From an uncultured Lachnospiraceae bacterium (GTDB taxonomy: Bacteria > Bacillota > Clostridia > Lachnospirales > Lachnospiraceae), in the NCBI GenBank assembly GCA_947172645.1, contig CAMWBY010000001.1:1-64000 (forward strand): a stretch of 64,000 bases of DNA, written 5' to 3'. Position numbers and translations under genes: made by a program. Shown one piece after another: positions 1 to 9,255 of the stretch; positions within the stretch are counted from its first letter, which is position 1; each line of letters opens with the position of its first letter. The notes beneath the pieces were generated by a model that was not told the DNA's origin, did not search any database, and saw only the letters and a program-made list of their open reading frames with translations.

Positions 1-255
1 TGTGATAACATCTTTATACGGAACTTCCACCCATTCGGAATTAGTTAAATTGCCATTTATCTTACTAACGTCTTCTCTAATCTCGTCAATTTGCCCCTGA
101 ATGACAGGCCCTTGCCGCGCATCCAGGCCGAAGCCTTCTTCCGTTGTCAATAAATTATTGGCCAACTTTAATTTTACATTTTCTACCGCCCTTTTTATAG
201 GCAGTATTCCGTATGTCCACAATAAATTTAGTTTATTTGTATTTACTACTTTCAC
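1..255 (-). CDS. phage tail/baseplate protein, N-terminal part (cut by window edge)
   Basis: This ORF is not in the supplied track. Reading the minus strand from a GTG at 255, directly after the stop of the upstream gene, gives 85 uninterrupted codons to the window edge. The segment LLTTEEGFGLDARQGPVIQ matches a phrase common in Firmicutes phage tail proteins (LTTTxxGYALDARQGKVL), which usually precedes a coiled region. The weak Shine-Dalgarno (GAGGGCG) and the abutting stop suggest translational coupling to the preceding baseplate gene. The rest lies outside the window, so its final role (side fibre, baseplate or receptor binding) cannot be decided. Confidence 0.7.
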   Translation of the reverse strand, partial: MKVVNTNKLNLLWTYGILPIKRAVENVKLKLANNLLTTEEGFGLDARQGPVIQGQIDEIREDVSKINGNLTNSEWVEVPYKDVIT

Positions 256-1233
256 TTATTCGCCCTCGCTTTCAGAATCCACATAAGTGCCATCGACTAT
301 TGCATATATATCCTGGTCTGTGCATGACTCAAAGATACCGCTTTCGTTATCGCCGTCATCTATGTAAGTGCCGTCAACTATTGCACGAATATCCTCAGAT
401 GTAGCTATATCATAAAGGTCATTGATTAGACTGAGTATCCTCAACAGCATTTCCCCATTTTCAGTTGCCTCTAGGGACTCCTTAACCCGGTCAAACCACT
501 CCTGCCACTGTAATTCCGAATTTTCCTCAAAATTAATTAACGTTTTTACAATCTCTTCCAACTGGCTGTTTCCGGAATCCGACAGGTTTTTAAGATATTC
601 CTGCATGTCCTCAATAAATTGCCCATAGGACCCGTTAGCCCGCTCTACAAACTCTGTATAGAACTGTTCTAGTTGGGCAAAGAAAACGGAAGTGTCAAGG
701 TGGTCTATTAACTGCGTAATATACCCACAGACCGAACTGTCTGGCCGCGTATCCGTGATACTGCTTTGTGTTAGCAACGTCTGACCTGCTGTAAGCCTGA
801 TATTTGCAAGGCACAGCTCATAATAATCGCCCGCAGACGGCCTTATCAGCTCGGGAGGCGCCGGGTTGGCAGCTTCTTCCCCGGGCTTTATAATAATCTC
901 GACCATACGCTCAAGGTAATTGCATCGCATGACAACGCGGTCAATACGGCTGTACTTCTGCGGTGCCGCTCCTAATGCCATAGGGAAAATTTCATCATTA
1001 TAGCAAAAGCGTCCTTTTACCATACCAAATCCTGGTGCTAATTCTATATTCAACCCACTGCCCGCCGCTTGTACTTGAAAGCATGTAGCAGGCAATGCTA
1101 ATACGCCATCACTGATTAGGCTTGAAAAGAGCAACGCAAACAGGTCAGAAGTTTCCGCCCGGTCAAAAATTGGCATTCCCTCTTCATCTACCCCGACGAT
1201 ATCGGAATCAAAATACCCATACCTAAAAGCCAT
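256..1233 (-). CDS. phage baseplate / tail appendage protein
   Basis: A 325-aa structural protein that follows the Gp37-like tail protein with a 2-nt gap. The N-terminus MAFRYGYFDSD, followed by a beta-rich region, resembles the upper-baseplate or receptor-binding-like proteins found in this position in Clostridia siphophages. The middle (about residues 190-270) is helical and acidic. The C-terminus holds two short repeats, DIRAIVDGTYIDDGD and DIYAIVDGTYVDSES, which suggest duplication of a small module. No enzymatic motif is visible. Assignment is by position and overall character, so the exact role is uncertain. Confidence 0.65.
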   Translation of the reverse strand: MAFRYGYFDSDIVGVDEEGMPIFDRAETSDLFALLFSSLISDGVLALPATCFQVQAAGSGLNIELAPGFGMVKGRFCYNDEIFPMALGAAPQKYSRIDRVVMRCNYLERMVEIIIKPGEEAANPAPPELIRPSAGDYYELCLANIRLTAGQTLLTQSSITDTRPDSSVCGYITQLIDHLDTSVFFAQLEQFYTEFVERANGSYGQFIEDMQEYLKNLSDSGNSQLEEIVKTLINFEENSELQWQEWFDRVKESLEATENGEMLLRILSLINDLYDIATSEDIRAIVDGTYIDDGDNESGIFESCTDQDIYAIVDGTYVDSESEGE

Positions 1234-1235
1234 TT

Positions 1236-2330
1236 TTACACCACTTCCCTTCTAATTATTTTTTTGAAGTCCCTTGCGCTGTCATTCCCAAAGATAACGC
1301 TCAGTGTCCTTTTTGGCCCCTCTAACACTTCCTGGATTTCTGTTATTCGCTTTGAACATTCAATATTCACATCACTGTACCGATAAGTGCACAGGTCTCC
1401 CAAATCAAAATCCGTCCCATACACAAGATTTGCAGCCGGGTCAACGTCACTGTCTACCTTTTCGACTATCGCAAAATCCGCAAGCTTTTCAAGTCCTCTC
1501 TGGTACAGCAGGTCATGGTATTGTGCATCCGAATAATTTACGCTGTCGGAATGCTGCTGCAAATCCCTAGCGTCTACCCACAGTTCCCGGCGTTCTTCAT
1601 CCGCATTCGCCCTTATGTCTACCTCCACAATCTTTCTGTTAACACCCTCGCCTTCACCTGCCACATATGCGACATTTCTATATTCAGACTCGTCCCGGTG
1701 GTACTGTGCGTTTTTGATATTCCTGAAACTGTCAGAGAAAATTGCCCAACTGTTTTCCTCCTGTGTGTCCCTGCGGTCAAGTCCCTTCCACACCTCATAT
1801 ACCAAGGTGTTTTCCAGATAGTCAAACACAAGCCGCTGTGACATTTCCTGGGTCTTTAGCGTGTCATACAGGCATTCCCCCACAGAACCCCCGGTGTTCT
1901 GCATCGTGATGGTGGTGCCGCTGCCCTGCGGCTTCCCTAATCGGATATGCCCAATCCTTCTGCTATCATCCGCAGGGTTTATAATATACTTGTCAACCAT
2001 AAAATTAGCCAATGTCTCTGGGGTGCCTGTTTTGCTAAGCATTGGAGTAATCACATTGTTATCCAAAAGATGCTCTGAAAAATATCCCTTGCAGTATGCA
2101 GTCTTCTCCCCTTTCTCGCCACGGCTGAAATTTACTTCTCGGATTACCCCTAGCTCTGTCCGGTCATTCCTGTACAGGTATCTCCCACTGTTAACCAAGT
2201 CAAAATACTTAGCCGGAACATGGAGCTCAAACATGCCCGGGCTATAATAACGCCTATACCAAAGCAGCGTATTAAACACTCCAATACACCCCACCGTATT
2301 AAAATCCTTGTCAAATACTATCAGCCGCAT
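1236..2330 (-). CDS. siphovirus ReqiPepy6 Gp37-like tail protein
   Basis: A 364-aa protein starting MRLIVFDKDFNTVGCIGVFNTLLWYRRYY, typical of the Gp37-like family of tail proteins that sit after the distal tail protein in Firmicutes siphophages. These proteins act as the tail hub, comparable to gp27/Tal N-termini. It starts 1 nt after the distal tail gene stop and is 2 nt from the next gene, so it belongs to the tightly packed tail-tip operon. No catalytic endopeptidase or lysozyme domain is fused to it, unlike many Tal proteins. The family call is fairly secure; its structural role is inferred. Confidence 0.8.
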   Translation of the reverse strand: MRLIVFDKDFNTVGCIGVFNTLLWYRRYYSPGMFELHVPAKYFDLVNSGRYLYRNDRTELGVIREVNFSRGEKGEKTAYCKGYFSEHLLDNNVITPMLSKTGTPETLANFMVDKYIINPADDSRRIGHIRLGKPQGSGTTITMQNTGGSVGECLYDTLKTQEMSQRLVFDYLENTLVYEVWKGLDRRDTQEENSWAIFSDSFRNIKNAQYHRDESEYRNVAYVAGEGEGVNRKIVEVDIRANADEERRELWVDARDLQQHSDSVNYSDAQYHDLLYQRGLEKLADFAIVEKVDSDVDPAANLVYGTDFDLGDLCTYRYSDVNIECSKRITEIQEVLEGPKRTLSVIFGNDSARDFKKIIRREVV

Positions 2331-2331
2331 G

Positions 2332-3249
2332 CTACACCCCCAAATACTTTGGCCTGTAATACAGATTCACATCAAGGTTCACGTAATTTTCATCCGCATC
2401 GTACTCAAGATAGTTGTCCCCCACATCCAACTCAAAGGGTTCCGACTTCCTGTCTATATGGTGGTAAAAATTCGCCCCGTTCAGCTCAATTACCTGGTGA
2501 TGCGGGTCCGTGTCAACTAACAACATATCGCCGGGCTTCATATCACAGACCACGCGCATGAAGTTGCCCGTTTTAAGGCTAGTTATCTTAGGGTTTTTAA
2601 CCTCGCCGCGCTTTGCCACAAACTGTATCTGCACTCCGGTTGGGACGTCACCGTCATTAGGGAGTACCACTTCCTTATGCAATGTCCTGTATCCGGTCAC
2701 CATGCCACCCAACATCAGGCCCCTTGCCTCTGCCGGATACTGGCTCTTATTCGTGGCGCGCTTTGCCAGGCTGTGCCATGGAAAATGGAACTGCGCCGTA
2801 TAGTGCGCCATATTCTTACCAAAATTATCAACGTTGAGCATATAAGGGTCGGGGCATATTAAATCCGCAATAATCCCAAGCCGGGCATTAAGGTTCTTTT
2901 GTTCCGCAAAAGTCCACCCCTCAAGCTCATATTCAATGTTCCTGGAAATGCCCATATTTGTAACCAATGCTTTTCCCTTATATTTTGGATTGAAAAATTT
3001 TATGACCGCCGCCCTGTTTTCCGGGTTATTTCGGCCGTCCCTGAATTTTGCCTCGATATGGATGGGGCGCTTGCCAATCTTTTTACCATCCACAGATTCC
3101 CCATCCACAAGTGCATTGTCCGACGTGCTTATTTCAATCTCCGATGATTCAAGGCCAGAGACTTTTGTGATATCGATATCCTCCCCTGGCCCCATTACAA
3201 GTGTTCTCCCGTTACACGTCAGCTCAATCCTCAGCGTATTTATCTTCAC
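2332..3249 (-). CDS. phage distal tail protein (Dit family)
   Basis: A 305-aa protein with the layout of siphophage distal tail proteins: an N-terminal beta ring domain (MKINTLRIELTCNGRTLVMGPG, then GLESSEIEISTS), a middle containing the family-typical stretch about rescaling of forces (EGWTFAEQKNLNARLGIIADLICPDPYML), and a C-terminal galectin-like beta domain. Dit proteins form the hexameric hub joining tail tube to baseplate. The start overlaps the last base of the tape measure gene stop, and the Gp37-like gene follows. Order tape measure-Dit-hub is the usual one, which supports the call. Confidence 0.8.
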   Translation of the reverse strand: MKINTLRIELTCNGRTLVMGPGEDIDITKVSGLESSEIEISTSDNALVDGESVDGKKIGKRPIHIEAKFRDGRNNPENRAAVIKFFNPKYKGKALVTNMGISRNIEYELEGWTFAEQKNLNARLGIIADLICPDPYMLNVDNFGKNMAHYTAQFHFPWHSLAKRATNKSQYPAEARGLMLGGMVTGYRTLHKEVVLPNDGDVPTGVQIQFVAKRGEVKNPKITSLKTGNFMRVVCDMKPGDMLLVDTDPHHQVIELNGANFYHHIDRKSEPFELDVGDNYLEYDADENYVNLDVNLYYRPKYLGV

Positions 3250-6200
3250 TATTTAACCCCTCCTGCTAAATCACGGAATGCTTTTCTCTGTGCTTTGCTC
3301 ACTTCCGATGCCGAAGCTACAGGCACATGATAATTATTCTCTTGGCTTTGGCGGTTATCGTTATACACCACTGTGCCTGCGGTGGCTAGCGCTCTCGCCC
3401 CTGCCGTGCCGGAAGCATTCACCGCTACTGCATTTACGGATGCATCCACCATGCCCCTCAAAGGCGCGAGCAATTCCCCTGCCTGCTCTTTCATCTCCCG
3501 CAATGCTTTTGGCATAGATTTCTTTACGCCCTGCATCGCCCCGGGCATCAGCCAACGCCCAAACTCATCCTCAAACCGTTTTGACGGGGAATGGATTTCC
3601 AAAGCATCTTTTGCGCCTTCCAGAAGGCTGTTTGCCAGTCCTTTGACCTTATCAGTTAACCACTCCCATCCACTAGAAATGCCGTTCCAGATACCACTTA
3701 CAATGTTTTTTCCTACTTCCGTCATACGGGTAACGATATCCGCTCCCCACTTCACCATTCCGGAAGTCACTTCCGCTAATTTGCTAGCCACTTTACCGGG
3801 TAGCTGAGCCAACTGAGCGATAATGGCAGAAATCATATTGCTAATGGCCGACTTCGCATTGGAAAGCATCTGCTGTCCCCAGGCGATAACTTTAGTGACC
3901 ACGTTAACAAGCCACGTCCAGATTTTTCCCGGAAGCTCTGAAATCCTAGAAACTATATCCGATGCCATCTTCTGCATCGCCTCTGTGGCGGCCGCGCACA
4001 TCTGCTGTCCCCAAGCCATGGTCCTCTGCACAGTCTGGTCAAGGTACTGTGCCAACTCTGCGGGCATATTTACTAAGCCGTTTATAAGCCCCTGGACTAA
4101 ATAATCGCCCTGCTCAGCCATCACAGTCGACGGGCTGTGGATGCCAAAAAACGACTTTATGCTGCCCAGAATACTTTCACCAAGCTCCAAAGCAGCCTTT
4201 TTTGCGTGTTCATGCCCGTTTTTTAGCCCATTTACGATACCCTTAATAATGTCGGGTACTGCCTCATAAACTTTCTTTGCTATTTCGGGAATGGATTCTA
4301 TAATCTGGCCGAATAAGTCCAGTGATGCAGTAAAAATCGTATGCCCTGACTGTAAAAGCCCAAAAACAATCGCGCTTATAATCTGTGGGAAGTTTTCAGC
4401 AATCGCTACGACAATATCGGGTATCGCTTCAACAATGCCCATCAGCATTTGCACAGACCCGTCAACAATTGCCTGTGTGTTCTGCGTTAAAAATTCTACG
4501 ACGGACAATATTAAATCAGGCAAGGCCTGCAACAATTGCTCAACAACTACAGGTAATGCCTCCAGAATCGACAGTAAGAACCGGGTAGCCCCCTCTATTA
4601 AAACGGGTATTCCGTCAATGAACCCCTGCACAAGCCCATCCACGAGCTGCAAGGCAACATCTACAAATGCCGGAACATTGTCGGCGAATGCCACCGCTAT
4701 ATCCGATATGAGACCCGCCGCCTGTGTCATCAGGGTTGGAAGCGCGTCAGCTATCCCTCCCGCTAATGCTGTAATAATATCCGCACCGGTCTGTAAAATA
4801 TCAGGCGTCCAGTCGGCAATGCATTCTACGATGTCAGTGATTGCCACGGAGGCCGCCTGTACCATTTCTGGCGCACCGTCAGCTATTCCCTGGGCCATTT
4901 TCCCAACCAAGACAATAGCCGTAGTCCAGATATCATCCGCACAGCTGAAAAAGGCCGTAACCAGGGAGGTAATCAGGCCGGACGCCGCTTCCCCTATTCC
5001 CGTACTGCTCTTTAAGGATTCACAAAAGGAGCTTACAAGCCCTGTTGCCGCATTTATCAATTCCGGCGCTGCTCCGGCTATTCTTTCAACGACCTGCCCT
5101 AAAACGTCTCCAAAAGCAGTTACAAGCCCGCCTAATCCATCTTTATCGAACGCGTCCTGGAGCTGCTGCACCATCCCCTGGACTTCCTTCACGACGTCCT
5201 TCGCCGTTCCCTGCATCGTTTCGTATAACGATACGCCCAGTCCTTCAAGCCCAGATTGCAAGATAGTAATCTGCCCTTGCAGGTTGTCCTGCATAATTTC
5301 GGCCATCTCAGCCGCAGAACCATTGCAATTATTGATAGCCCCTGACAGCTTCTGGAAATCTGCGTCCGAAGCATTTACAATAGCAAGAAGCCCGGACATG
5401 GCCTCCTGCCCGCCAAGCATTGCGGCATAGTTGGCCTTTTCATCCTCAGTCAGCCCTGCAAAACTTTTCCGCATGTCCCCGATGATTTCATTCAGGGGTT
5501 TCATTTTGCCGGAACTGTCCGTAATGGACAGCCCCAAGGCGCCCATTGCTGTAGCCGATTCTTTCGTCGGTTTCGCAAGCCTTGTCATGATAGACCGGAG
5601 AGAAGTGCCCGCCTGTGAACCTTTGATTCCTGCATTTGCCATTAGGCCTATCGCCGTGGCAGTATCTTCCGCGGAATACCCAAGCGCACCTGCCAATGGC
5701 GCGACGTACTTGAAAGTCTCACCCATCATGCCTACATTGGTGTTCGCATTAGATGACGCCGCCGCTAATATGTCAGCAAAATGTGTTGAATCCGACGCCG
5801 ACATTCCAAACGCTGTCAAAGCGTCTGTCACAATGTCAGAGGTGGCTGCCAGGTCTTCACCGGATGCCGCCGCAAGGTTCATAATGCCTTCTATGCCGCC
5901 AAGCATGTCCTCCGTCTTCCATCCGGCCATTGCCATATAGTTAAGGGCCTCCGCGGATTCAGTTGCACTGAATTTCGTGGAAGCCCCCATTTCTTTGGCT
6001 TTTTCTTTTAGTTTTTCTAGCTCTTGGCCAGACGCCCCAGATACTGCCTGCACCTGCGACATCCCTGATTCAAAGTCAGAGCCAACTTTAATAGCCGCCC
6101 CGGCTAGCGCTGTCAGTCCTGCCGACGTGCCTTCCAGAACCTTCCCGGTCGCAGCAATCCCTTTCTGTGCAACTCCTCCTATCCCGTCCAGTCCTTTCTT

Positions 6201-6254
6201 AAACCCTGAACTGTCTATTTTTGTATCAAAAACTAATGACCCATCATTGCCCAT
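3249..6254 (-). CDS. phage tail tape measure protein
   Basis: The largest ORF of the window, 1001 aa. The N-terminal region contains the TP901-type tape measure core (GMSQVQAVSGASGQELEKLKEKAKEMGASTKFSATESAEALNYMAMAGW), and the middle is made of hydrophobic helical segments. Internal repeats occur around residues 720-860 (AWGQQMCAAATEAM and AWGQQMLSNAKSAI, each followed by an LPGK turn). By the usual rule of about 0.15 nm per residue the tail would be near 150 nm. It overlaps the Gp15 gene start by 11 nt. The long plus-strand ORFs opposite it are shadows. Confidence 0.95.
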   Translation of the reverse strand: MGNDGSLVFDTKIDSSGFKKGLDGIGGVAQKGIAATGKVLEGTSAGLTALAGAAIKVGSDFESGMSQVQAVSGASGQELEKLKEKAKEMGASTKFSATESAEALNYMAMAGWKTEDMLGGIEGIMNLAAASGEDLAATSDIVTDALTAFGMSASDSTHFADILAAASSNANTNVGMMGETFKYVAPLAGALGYSAEDTATAIGLMANAGIKGSQAGTSLRSIMTRLAKPTKESATAMGALGLSITDSSGKMKPLNEIIGDMRKSFAGLTEDEKANYAAMLGGQEAMSGLLAIVNASDADFQKLSGAINNCNGSAAEMAEIMQDNLQGQITILQSGLEGLGVSLYETMQGTAKDVVKEVQGMVQQLQDAFDKDGLGGLVTAFGDVLGQVVERIAGAAPELINAATGLVSSFCESLKSSTGIGEAASGLITSLVTAFFSCADDIWTTAIVLVGKMAQGIADGAPEMVQAASVAITDIVECIADWTPDILQTGADIITALAGGIADALPTLMTQAAGLISDIAVAFADNVPAFVDVALQLVDGLVQGFIDGIPVLIEGATRFLLSILEALPVVVEQLLQALPDLILSVVEFLTQNTQAIVDGSVQMLMGIVEAIPDIVVAIAENFPQIISAIVFGLLQSGHTIFTASLDLFGQIIESIPEIAKKVYEAVPDIIKGIVNGLKNGHEHAKKAALELGESILGSIKSFFGIHSPSTVMAEQGDYLVQGLINGLVNMPAELAQYLDQTVQRTMAWGQQMCAAATEAMQKMASDIVSRISELPGKIWTWLVNVVTKVIAWGQQMLSNAKSAISNMISAIIAQLAQLPGKVASKLAEVTSGMVKWGADIVTRMTEVGKNIVSGIWNGISSGWEWLTDKVKGLANSLLEGAKDALEIHSPSKRFEDEFGRWLMPGAMQGVKKSMPKALREMKEQAGELLAPLRGMVDASVNAVAVNASGTAGARALATAGTVVYNDNRQSQENNYHVPVASASEVSKAQRKAFRDLAGGVK

Positions 6255-6900
6255 CTAAAGAACCCCACTCCATAAGCTGTGAAATGTCGCCCCCTTCTGC
6301 AAGGGCGGACTCCAGTTCCTTTTCGAGCCTTGTCTGTCCGGATGATTCAGGTAACTTGTATATCTGTTTCATCCGGTAGTAGAATCTTTTCTGTGCCTTT
6401 GGCATTTTGGCCGGAATTTCCATAGTGCGGTATCCCATAATCTTGCAGAATAGCACTGTCTCCGGCAATCCTAAGAATAGGGCCCGAAACTGCCACCAAT
6501 GAAGTCTGTTCTTTGTCAGGTCAATGTTATATGCTTCCATAAATGCAGCGTAAATGTATCCGGCATCATGCACATAAGAAAATGGCGGGTCTTTCCCGGA
6601 CATGCCGCCACTTTCCCTGTCTCCTTCCGTCTCGTCCGCACCGCAGCGGTAAAACCACATAATCCGCTCTATTGCTTCTTGTACCACGCCCGCGTCAGAC
6701 AGCAGCGGGAAAATATCCGCCCCATAATACAGCCACAATATGCACCCTAGCTTTTCCCCGTCCTCCATGTCCGGGTCATCCAGAACCTGCTCAAGCAAAA
6801 TACCAGTCCGATAATCTGTATCGATAGGTATTTCCCTGCCTGCAACAGTCACGGCATATGGAAGCCCGTCAAGCAGGATGCTCATGTCTGGCCGCCCCAC
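6244..6900 (-). CDS. phage Gp15-family protein (probable tail assembly chaperone)
   Basis: A 218-aa protein containing the Gp15 pattern of A118-like phages (LPYAVTVAGREIPIDTDYRTGILLEQVLDDPDM, then LWYYGADIFP). Gp15 genes sit just before the tape measure gene, where tail assembly chaperones are found, often in two overlapping frames. Here it overlaps the preceding small gene by 19 nt and the tape measure gene by 11 nt, consistent with coupled expression of a chaperone pair. Family membership is from sequence; the chaperone function is inferred from position. Confidence 0.75.
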   Translation of the reverse strand: MGRPDMSILLDGLPYAVTVAGREIPIDTDYRTGILLEQVLDDPDMEDGEKLGCILWLYYGADIFPLLSDAGVVQEAIERIMWFYRCGADETEGDRESGGMSGKDPPFSYVHDAGYIYAAFMEAYNIDLTKNRLHWWQFRALFLGLPETVLFCKIMGYRTMEIPAKMPKAQKRFYYRMKQIYKLPESSGQTRLEKELESALAEGGDISQLMEWGSLDGQ

Positions 6901-7292
6901 GGCTTCGGCTTATTCTGCTTGCCCTGGTGCCCCTGCCCAGAATAAAAGCTATTTTTATTCTGCCGCTGCGCATACTTGTTTGATGCATCGTTAAGCTGCT
7001 TATTTTCCGCCTTAAATGCCGCGTCTATGGCCCCTAAGGCCTCCAAGTGCCTCATGACATTGTTGCTGCCCGCAAAAATGCCCGCAGACGTGCCCTGGCC
7101 CCAGACTGCGTCAAAAAAATCCTCCACGCATCTGTTCATTTCCCTGTATTTCGCCGCCGTGCTACAGTCTTCCATTGCCTTACAGTTATTGACATCGTCC
7201 CGCACCTTATGTACTGCCGGCTCGAATACGTCCATAAAATCTGCATCCATAAAGTCAGCCTGCAAAGTCGCCCCATTGATTTCGATATTCAT
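6882..7292 (-). CDS. small phage tail protein (DUF6673-like, tail assembly chaperone candidate)
   Basis: About 136 aa, MNIEINGATLQADFMDADFMDVFEPAVHKV. The track start at 7313 is upstream, but GGAGGG lies 6 nt before the ATG at 7292, so that start is preferred. The sequence resembles small proteins (DUF6673-like) encoded between tail tube and Gp15 in Clostridia phages, the slot of the gpG-type chaperone. The C-terminus is Q/N/K-rich (KQNKPKPWGGQT). It overlaps the Gp15 gene by 19 nt. A programmed frameshift joining the two was looked for by eye, but no clear slippery heptamer was recognised. Confidence 0.6.
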   Translation of the reverse strand: MNIEINGATLQADFMDADFMDVFEPAVHKVRDDVNNCKAMEDCSTAAKYREMNRCVEDFFDAVWGQGTSAGIFAGSNNVMRHLEALGAIDAAFKAENKQLNDASNKYAQRQNKNSFYSGQGHQGKQNKPKPWGGQT

Positions 7293-7315
7293 TTTTTTCC
7301 CTCCATCCGCCACAG

Positions 7316-7355
7316 CAATAAAAACAGCGCAAAGCCATGGCGTTACTCTGCGCTG
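7316..7355 (-). terminator. intrinsic terminator after the tail tube gene
   Basis: On the minus strand CAGCGCA pairs with TGCGCTG across a 17-nt loop and is followed directly by TTTTTATT. It lies between the major tail gene and the chaperone genes, so it would reduce downstream transcription and favour the abundant tube protein. Confidence 0.55.
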
Positions 7356-7414
7356 CCCTGAACGTCCGCTGCTCCTTGCAAGTCAGCTTGCGTTTTCAGT
7401 TGATAACCATATTT

Positions 7415-7990
7415 TTATTCATTGTCAGGCAAAACAGGCTCGACATCTCCGACATCATATTTGCCTTTGAAATCCCCTGCCGTAAAAGTCATAGAAACCG
7501 TGTCAAACTTGCCCATGACCGGGTCGCCAACAGCTTTGAGCGTGCCCGATGCACTGATTTTCTGTCCGCCCTCCCCTGTGAAGTCGCTCACTTCGTTACA
7601 TACAACGAACTGCCTGGCCGTAAACTCAGCCAACTCTTTCGACGGCGTACCAATTGGGTTGAATAACTCAACCTTCACATAGACATGCTTCGCATCATCG
7701 CCGGTGTGGTGGTTCCTCCCGTCCTTCCACAGCGCATAAAGCGCTTTCTGCGACGGTATCGCGTCAAACTGGTATGGGAACTCCGTCTCATACCCTATGA
7801 TGTCAGAGGACGAAGTCGATTCGTTTATGTATGTGGTGGAATCGCTCTGTGCCCCAGGCGATTCATCCAGTTTCGTAAAGCCGATTCCACACAGCTCCAT
7901 TTTCCCGTCCACCTCCAGGTAGTCTGCAATCATCTTACGAATCAATGCGCTCCTGCCCCCAGAAAAAACCTGTAAATCAAAATTCTTCAT
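7415..7990 (-). CDS. phage major tail (tube) protein
   Basis: A 191-aa protein starting MKNFDLQVFSGGRSALIRKM. The track ORF begins at 8104 inside the upstream gene, but AAGGAGGC precedes the ATG at 7990, which is clearly the real start (14-nt overlap with the upstream gene). The body matches phage major tail proteins: a beta-rich fold, EFTARQFVVCNEVSDFTGEGGQ, and an Ig-like C-terminal stretch ISASGTLKAVGDPVMGKFDTVSMTFTAGDFK. The N-terminus has a DLQVFSGG motif like the capsid and scaffold proteins of this prophage, a possible Prp processing site. A terminator follows. Confidence 0.85.
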   Translation of the reverse strand: MKNFDLQVFSGGRSALIRKMIADYLEVDGKMELCGIGFTKLDESPGAQSDSTTYINESTSSSDIIGYETEFPYQFDAIPSQKALYALWKDGRNHHTGDDAKHVYVKVELFNPIGTPSKELAEFTARQFVVCNEVSDFTGEGGQKISASGTLKAVGDPVMGKFDTVSMTFTAGDFKGKYDVGDVEPVLPDNE

Positions 7991-8420
7991 GCTTTGGTGC
8001 CTCCTTAAAATATTGTAGCTGTAACTGGATTTGGTAGTGCGCAGTCCCCTCCGTCGCGCCAAACAGGAAGCCCGGAGCCAACACATTGACCGCCTGTGCC
8101 TCACACCCTTCTGGCATTTCTGGCAGGTTCCCCAGAATGCTTTGTTCTTCTACCCAGTTACATAAATCCTCATAAAAACTTTCGTTCTGAATCGCCGTGA
8201 CCCTGTCCATGGAATAAGCCTCGCGGCTGTTAAAATTAAACTGGCGCTGCCTGACAGTTGACCCATCAATGTAGGTCTGTATGATTGAAGAGGTCACGGC
8301 TGATTCAATGGCATATTCAACCGGGGTGCCTCCCAATGCATTTACTCGGAACGCTCCATCTTTTAAAAGCGGGCATTCCAGGAAATAATCGCTCAGTCCT
8401 TCGATAATTGACCCCGACAA
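7977..8420 (-). CDS. phage minor capsid / tail terminator-like protein (Minor_capsid_3 type)
   Basis: A 147-aa protein, MSGSIIEGLSDYFLECPLLKDGAFRVNALG, which continues with a segment about peptide-pattern YIDGSTVRQRQFNFNSREAYS. This pattern is typical of the third 'minor capsid' family of A118-like phages, now generally regarded as the tail terminator/head-tail joining protein. It lies between Minor_capsid_2-like and tail tube genes, the expected position. It overlaps the tail tube gene by 14 nt. Family call is good; the exact structural role is by analogy. Confidence 0.75.
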   Translation of the reverse strand: MSGSIIEGLSDYFLECPLLKDGAFRVNALGGTPVEYAIESAVTSSIIQTYIDGSTVRQRQFNFNSREAYSMDRVTAIQNESFYEDLCNWVEEQSILGNLPEMPEGCEAQAVNVLAPGFLFGATEGTAHYQIQLQLQYFKEAPKHEEF

Positions 8421-8424
8421 GACG

Positions 8425-8805
8425 TCACCCCTTTTCCGCTGCTCTCAGAAGGTCATTTTTATGTGCTGTTTTCATTCTCTCAAACCACATGCCACCCCTC
8501 TGCGCGTCATATGGCCGTGACTGTGCCGTGCAATAGTACTGCCTCCGCGCATAAGGCACTGTGTATTTCACCTCGCCACTTCCAACTACGGTGCCGAGGG
8601 TGCCTGATTTCTCTAACATACCTGTTATGTGCGGAACCAAAGGTCTACAGTACCTCAGCACCTCACTGTCCACAATAGACTGTTTTCTGTTGAAAGCATT
8701 TGTCATATTCTGTCCGAATCCAGAGTTCCATACCAACTTGCATGATGTTTTCCCTGTCTGTATAATGCTTCCTCTAGGCGTGTCAATCCGATGCCCACCT
8801 TCCAT
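8425..8805 (-). CDS. phage minor capsid protein (Minor_capsid_2 type)
   Basis: A 126-aa basic protein. GKTSCKLVWNSGFGQNMTNAFNRKQSIVDSEVLRYCRPLVPHITGML and the later VPYARRQYYCTAQSRPYDAQRGGMWFERMK are characteristic of the second minor capsid family, an HK97 gp10-like head-tail adaptor. The ATG follows the TAG of the preceding gene with no gap. It stands between two other connector genes. No enzymatic residues are seen. Confidence 0.75.
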   Translation of the reverse strand: MEGGHRIDTPRGSIIQTGKTSCKLVWNSGFGQNMTNAFNRKQSIVDSEVLRYCRPLVPHITGMLEKSGTLGTVVGSGEVKYTVPYARRQYYCTAQSRPYDAQRGGMWFERMKTAHKNDLLRAAEKG

Positions 8806-9255
8806 CTACTTGCCCCCAATCCTCCAATGCCTCGTATAAATGCTCCCGCCCGCCGTGTTGTCGGCATACTCCGTAATATGAATCAGGTCTACCCCCTGCT
8901 CCCGTGCATATGCCGCCAGTTCATCCTCATACAGCACAGGCCTTTCGCCTGCATACTCGCAGGGGATAACCATGTCTTTCTTGCGGATTGTCCAGTGCCC
9001 TTTTGCCCCGGCATCATCCTGCTTCGCGTATGCCATGTCTGGCAGGTACTGCCGCCCTTCCTGAACCTCCGCAGATAAGGGTATCCTGATTTTATACTGC
9101 ACATCATCGCTCCATACCCCATTATTGGCTGTCCTGGTTCCTTTTGCTTCCGCATAGGATATCCCATGGATTACCGTCGGTATAAAGGCTTCCCTCCGCG
9201 TTTCCTTGTTTAGCCTGCCATTAAAGACAGTCACAGCATCCACATTCGTGACCAT
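8806..9255 (-). CDS. phage head completion / minor capsid protein (DUF6751- or Minor_capsid_1-like)
   Basis: A 149-aa protein, MVTNVDAVTVFNGRLNKETRREAFIPTVIHGISYAEAKG, with AGGAGG five nt before the ATG. The gene starts 35 nt inside the end of the head-tail connector gene. The content is beta-rich with a typical adaptor feel (VWSDDVQYKIRIPLSAE, then GHWTIRKKDMVIPCEY). In A118-like phages this slot holds the first small minor capsid protein, a stopper-like connector. The assignment is by position and general resemblance. Confidence 0.6.
   Translation of the reverse strand: MVTNVDAVTVFNGRLNKETRREAFIPTVIHGISYAEAKGTRTANNGVWSDDVQYKIRIPLSAEVQEGRQYLPDMAYAKQDDAGAKGHWTIRKKDMVIPCEYAGERPVLYEDELAAYAREQGVDLIHITEYADNTAGGSIYTRHWRIGGK

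Noticed and set aside
4291-5430. 379-aa plus-strand ORF opposite the tape measure gene
   Set aside because: It is the antisense shadow of a GC-skewed repetitive gene; composition is Ser/Thr/Cys-rich without domains, and it has no ribosome site or neighbours in that direction.
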